A stretch of DNA of 64,000 nt from Campylobacter iguaniorum (GTDB lineage Bacteria; Campylobacterota; Campylobacteria; Campylobacterales; Campylobacteraceae): positions 1,178,001-1,242,000 of the forward strand of contig NZ_CP009043.1 of NCBI RefSeq assembly GCF_000736415.1, read 5' to 3'. The notes below the pieces were generated by a model, which saw only the letters and a list, made by a program, of their open reading frames with translations, was not told where the DNA came from and searched no databases. Each line of letters starts with the position of its first letter. Within the stretch, counting starts at the first letter, position 1. The translations under genes were made by a program, and so were the position numbers. Below are positions 17,540 through 26,478 of the stretch, in pieces.

Positions 17540-18642
17540 ATCCATATCTGTTTATAACAGTATCAAGTATACTGTTTTTTTTTATAAACTTTTACTGCTA
17601 CAAGAGGATTAAGCAAAACTCTCTTGTATCTAAATTTAAAAAGCTAATAGCTTTTATCTTTATATTTTTATATCTCTTTGAACTTATGTTTTTTATCACG
17701 TTAAAAAGTGGCGAATTAACTGGACTTTTATATAAAATATCCATATTTTGCGTTGGCATAAGTTTTGTTTTATTTATGGTTTTACTGCCTTTTGATCTAG
17801 CCTTATTTGGAACAAGGAAGTTTAGCAAAGACAGGAGAAAGGCGTTAAAATTTATCTTTGACGTAAGTGTTTTACTTGGGTTTTTTGTATATGCTTTTAA
17901 AGGTATTTTTAATGCGAATTTTAATACCGTCATCACCAAAAGAGACGTAGAGATAAAAGGGCTAAAAGAGCCGCTAAACATAGCAATCATAAGCGATATT
18001 CACATAGGCGAGTTTTTGCAAAAGGAGTTCTTGCAAGGCATTGTTGATAAGGTAAACACCTTGCAAGCGGACGCCGTTTTTATAGTCGGCGATATAGTTG
18101 ATTTAAGCAGCGACAAACTTGGTGATTTTTTAGAGCCATTAAATGAATTAAAATCTAAATTTGGTACGTATTTGGTCATCGGAAACCACGAATATTATCA
18201 TGGCATAGATACTTTAATAGATAAATTTAAAACGCTAAATTTAAAACTTTTAGAAAATGAAAATGTTAAATTTGGCGGTATAAATTTAGCTGGAGTTTAT
18301 GATTTAGCTGGTTTGAAATTTGGCTTGTATGAGCCTGATTTTGATAAAGCACTTTCAAATTTAGATCCAAATTTGCCAACAATTTTACTAACCCACCAGC
18401 CAAAATCGCTAAATTTATTAACCAAAGATGTGGATTTGGCTATCTGCGGACACACTCATGCTGGGCAGATTTTTCCGTTTTCGTTTTTTGTTTGGTTGGA
18501 TCAAAAATACGTCTATGGGCTCTATCAAATTTCACAAAAAATGCAGCTCCTAGTAAGTAGTGGAGTTGGATTTTGGGGGCCACCACTAAGACTGCTTAGC
18601 AAAAGTGAGATTGTAAATCTGACTTTAAAAAACAAAGGATAA
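17536..18642 (+). CDS. membrane-anchored metallophosphoesterase (YaeI/YkuE-like)
   Basis: The 368-residue protein has four N-terminal membrane segments (residues ~3-20, 35-55, 65-90, 110-130), then a calcineurin-like phosphoesterase domain with all five motifs: ISDIHIGE, VGDIVD, IGNHEYYHG, LTHQP and CGHTHAGQ. These ligate two metal ions. Relatives act on lipid or nucleotide phosphoesters; the substrate here is unknown. The gene precedes psd by 2 nt, so a phospholipid-related role is a fair guess only. The start is TTG in a 4-nt overlap with brnQ. A T9 run (17575-17583) encodes Phe14-16. Confidence 0.82.
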   Translation: MNPYLFITVSSILFFFINFYCYKRIKQNSLVSKFKKLIAFIFIFLYLFELMFFITLKSGELTGLLYKISIFCVGISFVLFMVLLPFDLALFGTRKFSKDRRKALKFIFDVSVLLGFFVYAFKGIFNANFNTVITKRDVEIKGLKEPLNIAIISDIHIGEFLQKEFLQGIVDKVNTLQADAVFIVGDIVDLSSDKLGDFLEPLNELKSKFGTYLVIGNHEYYHGIDTLIDKFKTLNLKLLENENVKFGGINLAGVYDLAGLKFGLYEPDFDKALSNLDPNLPTILLTHQPKSLNLLTKDVDLAICGHTHAGQIFPFSFFVWLDQKYVYGLYQISQKMQLLVSSGVGFWGPPLRLLSKSEIVNLTLKNKG

Positions 18643-18644
18643 TT

Positions 18645-19436
18645 ATGAATTATAATAAATTTTCTAATTATTTTGGATTAATTGCACATTATAAATTTCC
18701 AAAGTGGCTGCAAACTCAGATAAATTGCTGGTACGTTGATAAATTTAAAATAGATATGAGTGAGTTTAAAAAAGCCGATGATTATGATAGCCTAAACTCA
18801 CTTTTCACAAGAAAACTATTAAAGCAAAGAGTGCTAGAAGATGGCTTCATAAGCCCAAGTGATGGGCTTTGTTTAGAAGTAGCTAGAGGCGATAAACTCA
18901 TGGCTTACAGCATCAAAAATCACTCTTATCAAGTGGGTGATTTGCTAAAAAATAGTCTAGCTAATGATGAACTTGAAGGAGAGTTTAACTACCTAAATAT
19001 CTATCTTTCTCCAAGCGATTATCATCACTACCACGCACCTTGCGATATGCAAATTTTAAGCTTAGAATACGTGCCTGGAGAGCTTTTTAGCGTAGCGAAA
19101 AACTGGCTTAAAAAAGTAGATAATCTATATCCTAAAAATGAAAGAGTTATTCTAAAGGCAAAGCTAGAAAATAACAAAATCATTTGGCTAGTTTTTGTCG
19201 GTGCTTGGAATGTTGGCAAGATGAAATTCGACTTCGAGCCACGTATAAACACAAACTCAAATTTAGAGTATTGCTTTTATAAATATGAAAATTTAAAAGT
19301 AAAAAAAGGCGAACACTTGGGTAATTTTGAGCTTGGCTCAACCATAGTTTTGATAAGTCAAAATGAAGCTATAAGATACGATATAAAAGCAGATCAAAAG
19401 ATTAAATTTGGAGAAAAAATCGGCGAATTATTATAA
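18645..19436 (+). CDS. psd: phosphatidylserine decarboxylase proenzyme
   Basis: Psd makes phosphatidylethanolamine from phosphatidylserine at the inner membrane. The 263-residue proenzyme has FTRKLL near residue 55, SPSDYHHYHAPCD (about 125-137), VPGELFSV and VGAWNVGKM. The C-terminal cleavage site, FELGSTIVLI, is where the Ser of the GST motif becomes the pyruvoyl cofactor. An AAGGATAATT stretch precedes the ATG. It is the last gene of the 13122-19436 run, before a strong hairpin. Confidence 0.93.
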   Translation: MNYNKFSNYFGLIAHYKFPKWLQTQINCWYVDKFKIDMSEFKKADDYDSLNSLFTRKLLKQRVLEDGFISPSDGLCLEVARGDKLMAYSIKNHSYQVGDLLKNSLANDELEGEFNYLNIYLSPSDYHHYHAPCDMQILSLEYVPGELFSVAKNWLKKVDNLYPKNERVILKAKLENNKIIWLVFVGAWNVGKMKFDFEPRINTNSNLEYCFYKYENLKVKKGEHLGNFELGSTIVLISQNEAIRYDIKADQKIKFGEKIGELL

Positions 19437-19471
19437 AACTAGTCGCCTAGATATAACATAAAAAAGTAGTT

Positions 19472-19492
19472 AAACGCCTTTTAAAGGCGTTT
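19472..19492. terminator. bidirectional terminator between psd and napD
   Basis: AAACGCCTTT, one T, then AAAGGCGTTT gives a 10-bp perfect arm pair in the 60-bp gap between the convergent psd and nap operons. The A/T-rich flanks provide U-rich tails in both directions. Confidence 0.8.
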
Positions 19493-19496
19493 AAAA

Positions 19497-19832
19497 TTAA
19501 ATAATAGGGTTTCCATGATAAACAACATCTTTTGAATCAGCACTATCTAGCTTACGCACGATTTCGCCTATTTTGTTGTTGTTTGATTTTTCTATCTCTT
19601 CATCTAAATCTTGATAGCTATAGACCATTGACACAGTTGATATACCTTGTAATCTTTCTATGATTTTATAAGATTTGATCTCTTCATCAAAGTTTTTTGC
19701 TTCAATAGTTACTACTATTTTATCATTTTCGCACGCCACGACTTCACAGTTTTTAATTTCACAGATTTTTGCTTTGATGTTATCTATCATACTCAAATCA
19801 GCGACATTTACAACAAGGCTTGAAATATTCAT
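19497..19832 (-). CDS. napD: NapD, chaperone for nitrate reductase NapA
   Basis: NapD binds the Tat signal of NapA and holds it until the molybdenum cofactor is inserted. The small ferredoxin-like fold starts MNISSLVVNVADLSMIDNIK and includes CEVVACENDKIVVTIEAKNF and IERLQGISTVSMVYSYQDLD, all typical. I take the ATG at 19832, which overlaps the napL stop (ATGA) and has GGAG 6 nt upstream. A TTG at 19844 would add four residues. It is the last nap gene. Length is 111 residues. Confidence 0.88.
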   Translation of the reverse strand: MNISSLVVNVADLSMIDNIKAKICEIKNCEVVACENDKIVVTIEAKNFDEEIKSYKIIERLQGISTVSMVYSYQDLDEEIEKSNNNKIGEIVRKLDSADSKDVVYHGNPII

Positions 19833-20731
19833 TTTATGCTCCAAAAGTAAATTGCATTATCATAAGCGACAGTTATTAGCTCATCATTCCAAAATAACAT
19901 ATAATGAACTTGCTCTTTATCATAATCTATATGTTTAAATTTCTTTCCATCCAAAGTAAAGATATCGATTCCGTCTTCATTATAATACGCACCGAATTTA
20001 TCACCAAGCCCTACTCTTAAAACGTGCTTGTCTTTGCTTTCAAAAATATGAGCCTTTTTGCCATCAAAATAATATGCTAAGTTCTCAGCTGATCCAGCGA
20101 CAAATTTATCACCAATAGCTCCTACGCTATATAAAATATCTTTTTGGATAGGAAGCTCTTTTATGATTTTTTTGGTTTTTAAATCATAATAAATCACAAC
20201 TCCACCCTCGCTCACTGCAACTAGCACATTTCGGTCTGCTAAGTACTCGCTATCGCCTATCCAAGATGAATAAGTAAGCTTTGTTTGGAAGCTAAGCTTG
20301 AATGTTTTAAGATCTAAATAATAAAGCTCACTACTCAAACCAACTACCAAAAGAGTATTATCATCTATGAAAAATAGCTCTTTTAAACCCTCTTCGACGT
20401 CCAAATAACTAAGTTTATTATTTTCAAAAATACCGATTCTTCTTTGTCTATTATCAGTCTCATAGATGATAGCTATTTTGCCATCTCTAATATCAATCGC
20501 ACTGATTCTCGAACCTATATTTTCTTCAATAGTCGTAGAAATATTTGGTACTTCTAATACCTTGTTTAGGTTTTTGTTGATTAAATCATAGCTAAGAAGC
20601 TGACTGTTATCTGTACCGATAAACAGCTGGTTTTTGTATAGTTTAGCACTTACAGCATTAGCTGGAATATCTAGTTTATAATCAGCAAATAAACAAACAA
20701 AAAGACCCATTAAAACTACAAAAAATTTCAT
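19829..20731 (-). CDS. napL: NapL, periplasmic beta-propeller protein of the nap operon
   Basis: The signal peptide (MKFFVVLMGLFVCLFA, cleavage near residue 16) is followed by about seven weak propeller repeats (KLYKNQLFIGTDNSQLLSYD; LAYYFDGKKAHIFESKDKHV). NapL is found only in epsilonproteobacterial nap operons. It influences nitrate reductase activity but has no defined reaction. It lies between napF (3-nt gap) and napD (4-nt overlap), the expected order. Confidence 0.85.
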   Translation of the reverse strand: MKFFVVLMGLFVCLFADYKLDIPANAVSAKLYKNQLFIGTDNSQLLSYDLINKNLNKVLEVPNISTTIEENIGSRISAIDIRDGKIAIIYETDNRQRRIGIFENNKLSYLDVEEGLKELFFIDDNTLLVVGLSSELYYLDLKTFKLSFQTKLTYSSWIGDSEYLADRNVLVAVSEGGVVIYYDLKTKKIIKELPIQKDILYSVGAIGDKFVAGSAENLAYYFDGKKAHIFESKDKHVLRVGLGDKFGAYYNEDGIDIFTLDGKKFKHIDYDKEQVHYMLFWNDELITVAYDNAIYFWSIK

Positions 20732-20734
20732 ACT

Positions 20735-21205
20735 CTAATCCTTTTTTACGCTCATCAAAATAGCACTCTTAAAACAAGAGCTTAGACACTCACCACAATT
20801 AACGCACTTTTGGTTGATTACTGGACGAAACACACCAAAATACTCAATTGCTTTAAATTTACACACATCGTAACAATTATAGCAAATTACGTCATTCCAC
20901 GCAAGACACGAATTTACATTTATAAAGGTTTTTGCATTTATAATAGCAGGATTTTCTAAGCTTAAAACACCATTTGGACAGACATTTGCACACTCTTTGC
21001 AAAAATCACACCCAAGCTTGGAAGTGTCAAATTTAACCCTACCTTCTTCGTATATCAAAACATCTCTATGACAAGCCTTAATACAAAGCAAGTCACACTC
21101 TAAACAATCAAATTTACCACCAAAATATGGTGGCATTATGTCTTGGGGCTTTTCATTTGCCCCAAGTATTTTTCCAAATAAAGCTCTTTTGGAAAGGTCA
21201 GGCAT
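20735..21205 (-). CDS. napF: NapF-type ferredoxin, cytoplasmic iron-sulphur protein
   Basis: The 156-residue protein has no signal peptide. Its cysteine clusters (CLECDLLCIKACH, CDFCKECANVCP, CYNCYDVC, CVNCGECLSSC) are enough for three or four [4Fe-4S] centres. It begins MPDLSKRALFGKILG; the R-R/K-x-L-F-G start is common in NapF. NapF is thought to help NapA maturation in the cytoplasm. It is present here between napB and napL, giving the napAGHBFLD order known from Wolinella, whereas I recall C. jejuni lacking napF. Confidence 0.87.
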   Translation of the reverse strand: MPDLSKRALFGKILGANEKPQDIMPPYFGGKFDCLECDLLCIKACHRDVLIYEEGRVKFDTSKLGCDFCKECANVCPNGVLSLENPAIINAKTFINVNSCLAWNDVICYNCYDVCKFKAIEYFGVFRPVINQKCVNCGECLSSCFKSAILMSVKKD

Positions 21206-21717
21206 TATATACCTTGATTTAATACATCAAGCAAGTTTGAACTCTCATTGCTATCTTTATATCTAAAGTCAGCTTTGAAATTATTTTTCTTAAGAGGTTT
21301 AACATCTGCTTGAGCAACGTGACATTGAGTACAGTTAAATCTAGACTCGCTAAGCTGACCACCTAAATCTTTACCAGTTCTAAGGTCTGTTAAGTGACTT
21401 TTTGGAACTGGTAAAGTTCCTGCATCTTTTGCAACTTCAGGCATATGGCAAGTAACACACATATTGCTCTCAGCTGTGATAGGAATAAGTCCTTCTAGGC
21501 TATGTGGGATAAGTGGTGGAGCATTCTCGAAGCTTCTATCAAATCTCTTATTTGTTCCTGGAACATCTCCAAGCCATTTTATCTCTGGATTCTTGACACT
21601 GTTTTCATCAACTATATCAACTGTCCTTAGTCCTATTTCTGTATCGGTAACTTGTTTGCTAGAACCGCAAGCGACAAGTAACAGTGCAGCTGATAAGCAA
21701 AGCACAATATTTTTCAT
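21205..21717 (-). CDS. napB: NapB, dihaem c-type cytochrome, electron donor to NapA
   Basis: NapB carries electrons to NapA in the periplasm. Two haem-binding motifs are present: CVTCH (about residue 89) and CTQCH (about 128). Conserved His ligands are likely in PPLIPHSLEGL and PVPKSHLTDL. The N-terminus MKNIVLCLSAALLLVACGSS carries a lipobox-like LVAC with Cys17 followed by Gly-Ser-Ser. The protein may therefore be lipid-anchored rather than soluble. It overlaps napF and napH by 1-4 nt. Confidence 0.92.
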   Translation of the reverse strand: MKNIVLCLSAALLLVACGSSKQVTDTEIGLRTVDIVDENSVKNPEIKWLGDVPGTNKRFDRSFENAPPLIPHSLEGLIPITAESNMCVTCHMPEVAKDAGTLPVPKSHLTDLRTGKDLGGQLSESRFNCTQCHVAQADVKPLKKNNFKADFRYKDSNESSNLLDVLNQGI

Positions 21718-22499
21718 TTATTAACTCCTAATTTCAATATGCTAAAATTAATGGCATCATCATTGCAAACTTCTACGCATTTACCGCAGCTTATGCATTC
21801 GCTACTGATGATTCCACTTTTTGTTCCAACTATATCTAAAACTTTTTCTTCTGGACAAACTACCTTACATTTAAAGCATTTGCTACATTTATCGTAGTTG
21901 TATTTGACACGAATGAGACTAAATTTACTCACGATAGCATAAAATGCACCAAGCGGACAGATGTGAGCACAGATAAGTCTTTTGCCTACAAATGTCTCTA
22001 TAGCTATGATTATCACAGCTATGCTAATAGCACTACTACCAAGATAAACAACCCCTCTTGTAAATCCACCTACAAAACTAACGCTCTCAAATGCTGCTAT
22101 ACCAAAGATAGCGCTAAATATTAGGCTTAAAACAAGCAGATAATATCTCAAATTTGGACTTAAATTTAAGATATTTTTGCCTATTTTTAATTTTGTTCTC
22201 AAAAAAGCTCCGCAATCTGTGAGTATATTTACAGGACAAACCCATCCACAAAACGCTCTAGGAGCAATAAGTGCATAAAAAATAAGCACTATAAAAGCTC
22301 CAGTTATTGCAACAGAAGATACACTAAAACTAGCTAAAAATAGTTGCAATACAGCAAACGGATCGCTTAGGTTGATTGTGTTTAGTAGCGTTGAGCTACT
22401 TAAACTTCCTTGTAAAATTTTAACCCCATAAATATTTCCAGCGATAAAAAGTGCCAATATACCAAATTGAACTAATCTTCTTAAAATAGTAATTTTCAT
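21714..22499 (-). CDS. napH: NapH, membrane quinol dehydrogenase subunit
   Basis: NapH with NapG oxidises menaquinol and passes electrons to NapB. The 261-residue protein has about four or five membrane helices, the cytoplasmic C-x3-CP motifs CGWVCPVNILTDCG and CAHICPLGAF, and two C-terminal [4Fe-4S] ferredoxin motifs (CSKCFKCKVVCP and CISCGKCVEVC). This is the full NapH layout. It overlaps napG and napB by 4 nt each. Confidence 0.94.
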   Translation of the reverse strand: MKITILRRLVQFGILALFIAGNIYGVKILQGSLSSSTLLNTINLSDPFAVLQLFLASFSVSSVAITGAFIVLIFYALIAPRAFCGWVCPVNILTDCGAFLRTKLKIGKNILNLSPNLRYYLLVLSLIFSAIFGIAAFESVSFVGGFTRGVVYLGSSAISIAVIIIAIETFVGKRLICAHICPLGAFYAIVSKFSLIRVKYNYDKCSKCFKCKVVCPEEKVLDIVGTKSGIISSECISCGKCVEVCNDDAINFSILKLGVNK

Positions 22500-23251
22500 A
22501 GTTCATCTCCATCGTTTAGATAGTTAAGACTTTTTTTGCTATTTAGCTTGATCTTGGTGTCAGGGTTTTTGATTCTATCAAAATCACCTTCATCCCAACC
22601 TTTTATATAATTGTCATTCATCTCGCCTTTTATCACCTCTCTTGGAACTACAGTGATAGACGCCTTTTTAGTTATACAAGATTGTTCGCATTTTCCACAT
22701 CCAGTACATACATCAGTATCTACTATTGGAAGTAAGAATGCGTGTTTTCCTGTTCTTTCATTGTGTTTATACTCTAGCTTCAAGGCCTTATCGATCAAAG
22801 GACAATTTCTATAACAAGCATCACATCTAAGACCAAAATACGCTATACAAGTCTTATCATCTACGACTGCCATACCCATTCTTGACTTGTTTATATCAAG
22901 TTTGCTATCGCTCATCATAGAGCTAGCGTCTAAAGCCCCAGTAGGACATTTAACAGCGCAAGGTATATCAGTACACATATAACAAGGTATCTCTCTTGGT
23001 TTGAAAAACGGTGTTCCCATACCAATTCCACCATCTCTAAACTGTGCTAGTTTAAGTGTGTGAAATGGACACGCATCCACGCAGATACCACAACGAATAC
23101 ATAAAGATAAAAATTTATCCTCGTCCATTGCGCCTGGTGGGCGTAGTTTAAGAACAGGCGAAGCAGAGGCGAATTCGCCATAAGCAAATCCTCCAGCTGC
23201 TAGCAAGCCAACTAGACTAAAACCTTGTTTTATCGCTTCGCGTCTTTGCAT
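22496..23251 (-). CDS. napG: NapG, periplasmic four-cluster ferredoxin subunit
   Basis: A Tat signal (MQRREAIKQGFSLVGLLAAG) exports the folded Fe-S protein. Four cluster motifs follow: CIRCGICVDACP, CYMCTDIPCAVKCP, CIAYFGLRCDACYRNCP and CTGCGKCEQSC. NapG pairs with NapH as the menaquinol-oxidising module. The gene begins 2 nt after the napA stop. At 251 residues the length is usual. Confidence 0.94.
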   Translation of the reverse strand: MQRREAIKQGFSLVGLLAAGGFAYGEFASASPVLKLRPPGAMDEDKFLSLCIRCGICVDACPFHTLKLAQFRDGGIGMGTPFFKPREIPCYMCTDIPCAVKCPTGALDASSMMSDSKLDINKSRMGMAVVDDKTCIAYFGLRCDACYRNCPLIDKALKLEYKHNERTGKHAFLLPIVDTDVCTGCGKCEQSCITKKASITVVPREVIKGEMNDNYIKGWDEGDFDRIKNPDTKIKLNSKKSLNYLNDGDEL

Positions 23252-23253
23252 AA

Positions 23254-26031
23254 TTAAGCCTTATAAATCTTAACTGCGCATTTTTTAAAGTCAGTTTGTT
23301 TTGATATCGGATCTGTCGCATCCAAACAGACCTTATTTATAAATACGTTCTCATCAAACCATGGAACATAGATCAAACCTTCAGCTGGTTTATTTCTACC
23401 ACGGAAGTCTACTCTTGCTTTTACTTTTCCACGACGACTCTCTACCCATACGATATCGTTTTGTTTGACACCAAATTTATTGCCATCGATTTCGTTCATA
23501 TAGCATAGCGCTTCAGGAACAGCACGGTAAAGCTCAGGAACACGCATAGTCATAGTACCACTATGCCAGTGCTCTAGAACACGGCCTGTACATAACCATA
23601 GTGGATACTCTTTGCTTGGCATTTCTGGTGGATCCATGTATGGACGGAAGAAGATTTTTGCTCTACTTTTTAGCGCTTCTTTTTCTTTTGAAGTTGCTTT
23701 AAACAAGTCACCACTTAGAAGTGCACCTGCTTTATTTCCGTAGAATGCAAACTCACCATCTGGATTTGCTTTTTTAGCATATACGTCGTATTTGGTATTG
23801 AATCTCCAAAGAGTCTCTTTACCATCAACAACTGGCCATCTAAGACCACGAACTTTATGGTATGTATCAAAGTCAGCCAAATCATGTCCATGACCTGTAC
23901 CAAACTCACGATACTCTTCCCATAGATATTTTTGAATAAAGAAGCCATAACCTTCAAATACTTTACCATCTGATCCGACAACTTTTCTGCTATCGCCAAA
24001 TACCTCAGTATTGTCATAGTTTTCCATAATAGGATCTTGTGCGGCAAATTTCTTAGCTTTTTTATTTGCAAATAAAACATCAAATAGTGTATCTTCAGGA
24101 GATATACCCATTTTTGCTGCTTCATCAAGAACATTTGGCAATGTAAGTTTTGCATCTACTTTTACTTCGCCCCAGAAATCTTTGACTTTAAAGCGTTTTG
24201 CAAATTCCAAATATTGCCATGTATCACTCATAGCCTCGCCTACTGGTAGTACTTGTTGTCTCCAGTGTTGAGTTCTTCTTTCGGCATTACCATAAGCACC
24301 CCATTTTTCATATATCATTGCAGTTGGAAGTATCAAGTCAGCGACTTTAGCAGAGATTCCAGGATATGGATCACTTACTACAATAAAGTTATTCATCTCT
24401 CTAGCAGCTGCTATCCAGTGATTAGCATTTGCTGAGTTGTGCCATGGGTTATTTACGTGAACCCAAATAAATTTAATCTTACCGTCTTCAAGGTCTCTCA
24501 TGATTTTCATATATGGAGCACCTGGTTTAGGGTTGATAGTTTTAGCTGGAACACCCCAAATTTTTTCACTTATTTCTCTGTGTTTTGGATTTGCTACAAC
24601 CATATCTGCTGGAAGTCTGTGAGAGAATGTACCTACCTCTCTAGCTGTACCACAAGCACTTGGTTGTCCTGTTAGTGAGAATGCGCCACTACCTGGTTTT
24701 GCTTGTTTACCAAGTAAGAAGTGAACCATATAACTTTGTTCATTTACCCAAACACCTCTTGTGTGTTGGTTCATACCCATTGTCCAGAAGCTCACTACTT
24801 TACGATTTTTTTCTATATAAAGGTCAGCTAATGCTTTTAATTTTTTCTTGAATTGTTCCAAATCTTCGTTTGGATCGCCTTTTGCAAGTTCGGCAACAAA
24901 GTCTAGAGTATAAGGAGCTAAAGCTTTTTTGAAATCTTCAAATCCGATTATCCAGTGTTTATCTGCACTGCCACTATTTTTGTTTTCTAGTGTATCACCA
25001 GCTTTCATACCTAAATAAGCTAGAGTTACGCCTTCGTTTTTGCTAAGAACTGTTGATTTTTCTTTTGCTGCAGTATCTAGCTCGCTTGGTCTGTATTTAG
25101 GGTGGTTGATGTTTGTTCTCATACCATAACCGATATCAACTGGACCAGTTGTAAATACACAGTTATCTTTTACAAATTTCTCATCTATAGCTTCAGGATG
25201 ATTGTAAACAATCTCTCTAGCTATGTAGTTCCATATAGCAAGGTCGGTATGTGGAGTAAAGATGATTTCTATATCAGCAATATTTGAAGTTCTTGTTGAA
25301 TAAGTTGATAGGTTTACAACTTTTACTTTCTCAGGATCTCTTAGCTTTCTATCGCTCACTCTTGACCAAAGGATAGGGTGCATCTCTGACATATTTGCTC
25401 CCCAAGCTACTATAGTATCAGTAAGCTCAATATCATCATAACAACCAGCAGGCTCATCTATACCAAATGTTTGCATAAAACCAACAACAGCACTTGCCAT
25501 ACAGTGACGTGCATTTGGGTCTATGTTGTGGCTTCTAAATCCAGCTTTCATAAGTTTAGATATAGCAAAACCCTCAGGGATTGTGTATTGACCGCTACCA
25601 AACATACCTATACCGGTAGGTCCAAGCTCTTTGTAAGTATTGCGGAATTGTTTTTCCATCTCATCAAAAGCTCTTTGCCAACTAACTTCTTGGAATTTGC
25701 CTTTTTTGTCAAATTCGCCGTTTGCATTAACTCTTAAAAGAGGTTTTGTTATACGGTCTTCACCATACATGATTTTAGCATTAAAGTAACCTTTAATACA
25801 GTTAAGTCCTCTATTTACCGGAGCTAGTGGATCACCTTTTACGGCAACTATTTTTCCATCTTTTGTAGCAATCATGACACCACAGCCAGTTCCGCAGAAC
25901 CTACAAGCTGCTTTATCCCAACGCCAACCGTTATCGGCTTCTGCAGCACCCAATGAACTAGGAGCAGCTATTCCAGCAGCTGAACAAGCAGCAGCGGCAG
26001 CTGAACTTTTAATAAATTCTCGTCTATCCAT
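23254..26031 (-). CDS. napA: periplasmic nitrate reductase catalytic subunit
   Basis: NapA reduces nitrate to nitrite at a Mo-bis-MGD centre. The 925-residue precursor starts with a Tat signal ([20 protein letters not shown]). The [4Fe-4S] ligands are Cys43, Cys46, Cys50 and Cys78 ([20 protein letters not shown]), and Cys177 in NARHCMAS is the expected molybdenum ligand. The C-terminal domain includes [20 protein letters not shown]. Length and motifs are those of epsilonproteobacterial NapA. It is the first gene of napAGHBFLD; AAGGTG lies 7 nt before the ATG. Confidence 0.97.
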   Translation of the reverse strand: MDRREFIKSSAAAAACSAAGIAAPSSLGAAEADNGWRWDKAACRFCGTGCGVMIATKDGKIVAVKGDPLAPVNRGLNCIKGYFNAKIMYGEDRITKPLLRVNANGEFDKKGKFQEVSWQRAFDEMEKQFRNTYKELGPTGIGMFGSGQYTIPEGFAISKLMKAGFRSHNIDPNARHCMASAVVGFMQTFGIDEPAGCYDDIELTDTIVAWGANMSEMHPILWSRVSDRKLRDPEKVKVVNLSTYSTRTSNIADIEIIFTPHTDLAIWNYIAREIVYNHPEAIDEKFVKDNCVFTTGPVDIGYGMRTNINHPKYRPSELDTAAKEKSTVLSKNEGVTLAYLGMKAGDTLENKNSGSADKHWIIGFEDFKKALAPYTLDFVAELAKGDPNEDLEQFKKKLKALADLYIEKNRKVVSFWTMGMNQHTRGVWVNEQSYMVHFLLGKQAKPGSGAFSLTGQPSACGTAREVGTFSHRLPADMVVANPKHREISEKIWGVPAKTINPKPGAPYMKIMRDLEDGKIKFIWVHVNNPWHNSANANHWIAAAREMNNFIVVSDPYPGISAKVADLILPTAMIYEKWGAYGNAERRTQHWRQQVLPVGEAMSDTWQYLEFAKRFKVKDFWGEVKVDAKLTLPNVLDEAAKMGISPEDTLFDVLFANKKAKKFAAQDPIMENYDNTEVFGDSRKVVGSDGKVFEGYGFFIQKYLWEEYREFGTGHGHDLADFDTYHKVRGLRWPVVDGKETLWRFNTKYDVYAKKANPDGEFAFYGNKAGALLSGDLFKATSKEKEALKSRAKIFFRPYMDPPEMPSKEYPLWLCTGRVLEHWHSGTMTMRVPELYRAVPEALCYMNEIDGNKFGVKQNDIVWVESRRGKVKARVDFRGRNKPAEGLIYVPWFDENVFINKVCLDATDPISKQTDFKKCAVKIYKA

Positions 26032-26042
26032 TTGTTACACCT

Positions 26043-26071
26043 TTCTTGCATATTGCAAAATCTCGCAAGAA
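26043..26071 (-). promoter_or_regulatory. overlapping inverted repeats in the nap leader
   Basis: TTCTTGC and GCAAGAA flank a 15-nt spacer. Within this lies the shorter perfect repeat TTGCA-TAT-TGCAA (26045-26057). They sit between the likely -10 and the napA ATG, so they would form alternative RNA hairpins or a protein-binding site. No function can be assigned. Confidence 0.35.
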
Positions 26072-26072
26072 A

Positions 26073-26078
26073 ATTATA
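26073..26078 (-). promoter_or_regulatory. candidate -10 box of the nap operon
   Basis: On the minus strand the sequence reads TATAAT within AAATATAATTTT, about 42 nt before the napA start. No -35 or NssR/CprR-type box is obvious. Confidence 0.45.
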
Positions 26079-26267
26079 TTTAATTTTTATCGTTTTGCAA
26101 CTTAAAATCTGACTAACTCATAACATATAATTTTTTAATTTTAAATATTATTAATTTTTTAATCCATAAAATAAATTTATGAATATTATTGTGTGTAGCA
26201 TATAGCTATATTTCATGGCACTTGCTTCCATGATAATTTTACTAAATTTACAATATTTTGATATCTG

Positions 26268-26319
26268 TTATTAATATGTTAAATATAAAGTTCAAATTTT
26301 ATATTTAACATATTAATAA
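26268..26319. repeat. perfect 22-bp inverted repeat with 8-nt loop
   Basis: Arms 26268-26289 and 26298-26319 are exact reverse complements (core TGTTAAATATAAA) around GTTCAAAT. The stem is nearly all A/T. It lies 159 bp past the stop of the solute-binding gene and 237 bp before the napA start, both on the minus strand. It could be a weak terminator, an RNA-processing hairpin or an operator. Confidence 0.6.
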
Positions 26320-26478
26320 TCCAAATAATCAAATTTGAGCTAAAAAATAAAAAATAAGCTAACAGTAGAGTAAGGAATTAAGATATTATTAAATTTAGCA
26401 TCTATTTAATTTTTATTATTCAAAAAATCAGATTACTGTAAGTTTATAAACAACATAAGACCGTAAATTTAGAATGCT

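Larger units (their letters stand above)
26032..26478. other. 447-bp non-coding, palindrome-rich region upstream of napA
   Basis: No convincing gene is present. The region holds the nap promoter, a leader with overlapping TTGCA hairpins (26043-26071), a 12-bp palindrome (26200-26211), TCATGG/CCATGA separated by 9 nt (26213-26233) and a perfect 22-bp inverted repeat (26268-26319). The rest is A/T-rich with no other pattern I can name. Confidence 0.7.

Noticed and set aside
25874-26083. 69-codon open frame on the plus strand across the napA start
   Set aside because: It is antisense to the alanine-rich Tat signal of NapA, giving an artificial Q/A-rich peptide.
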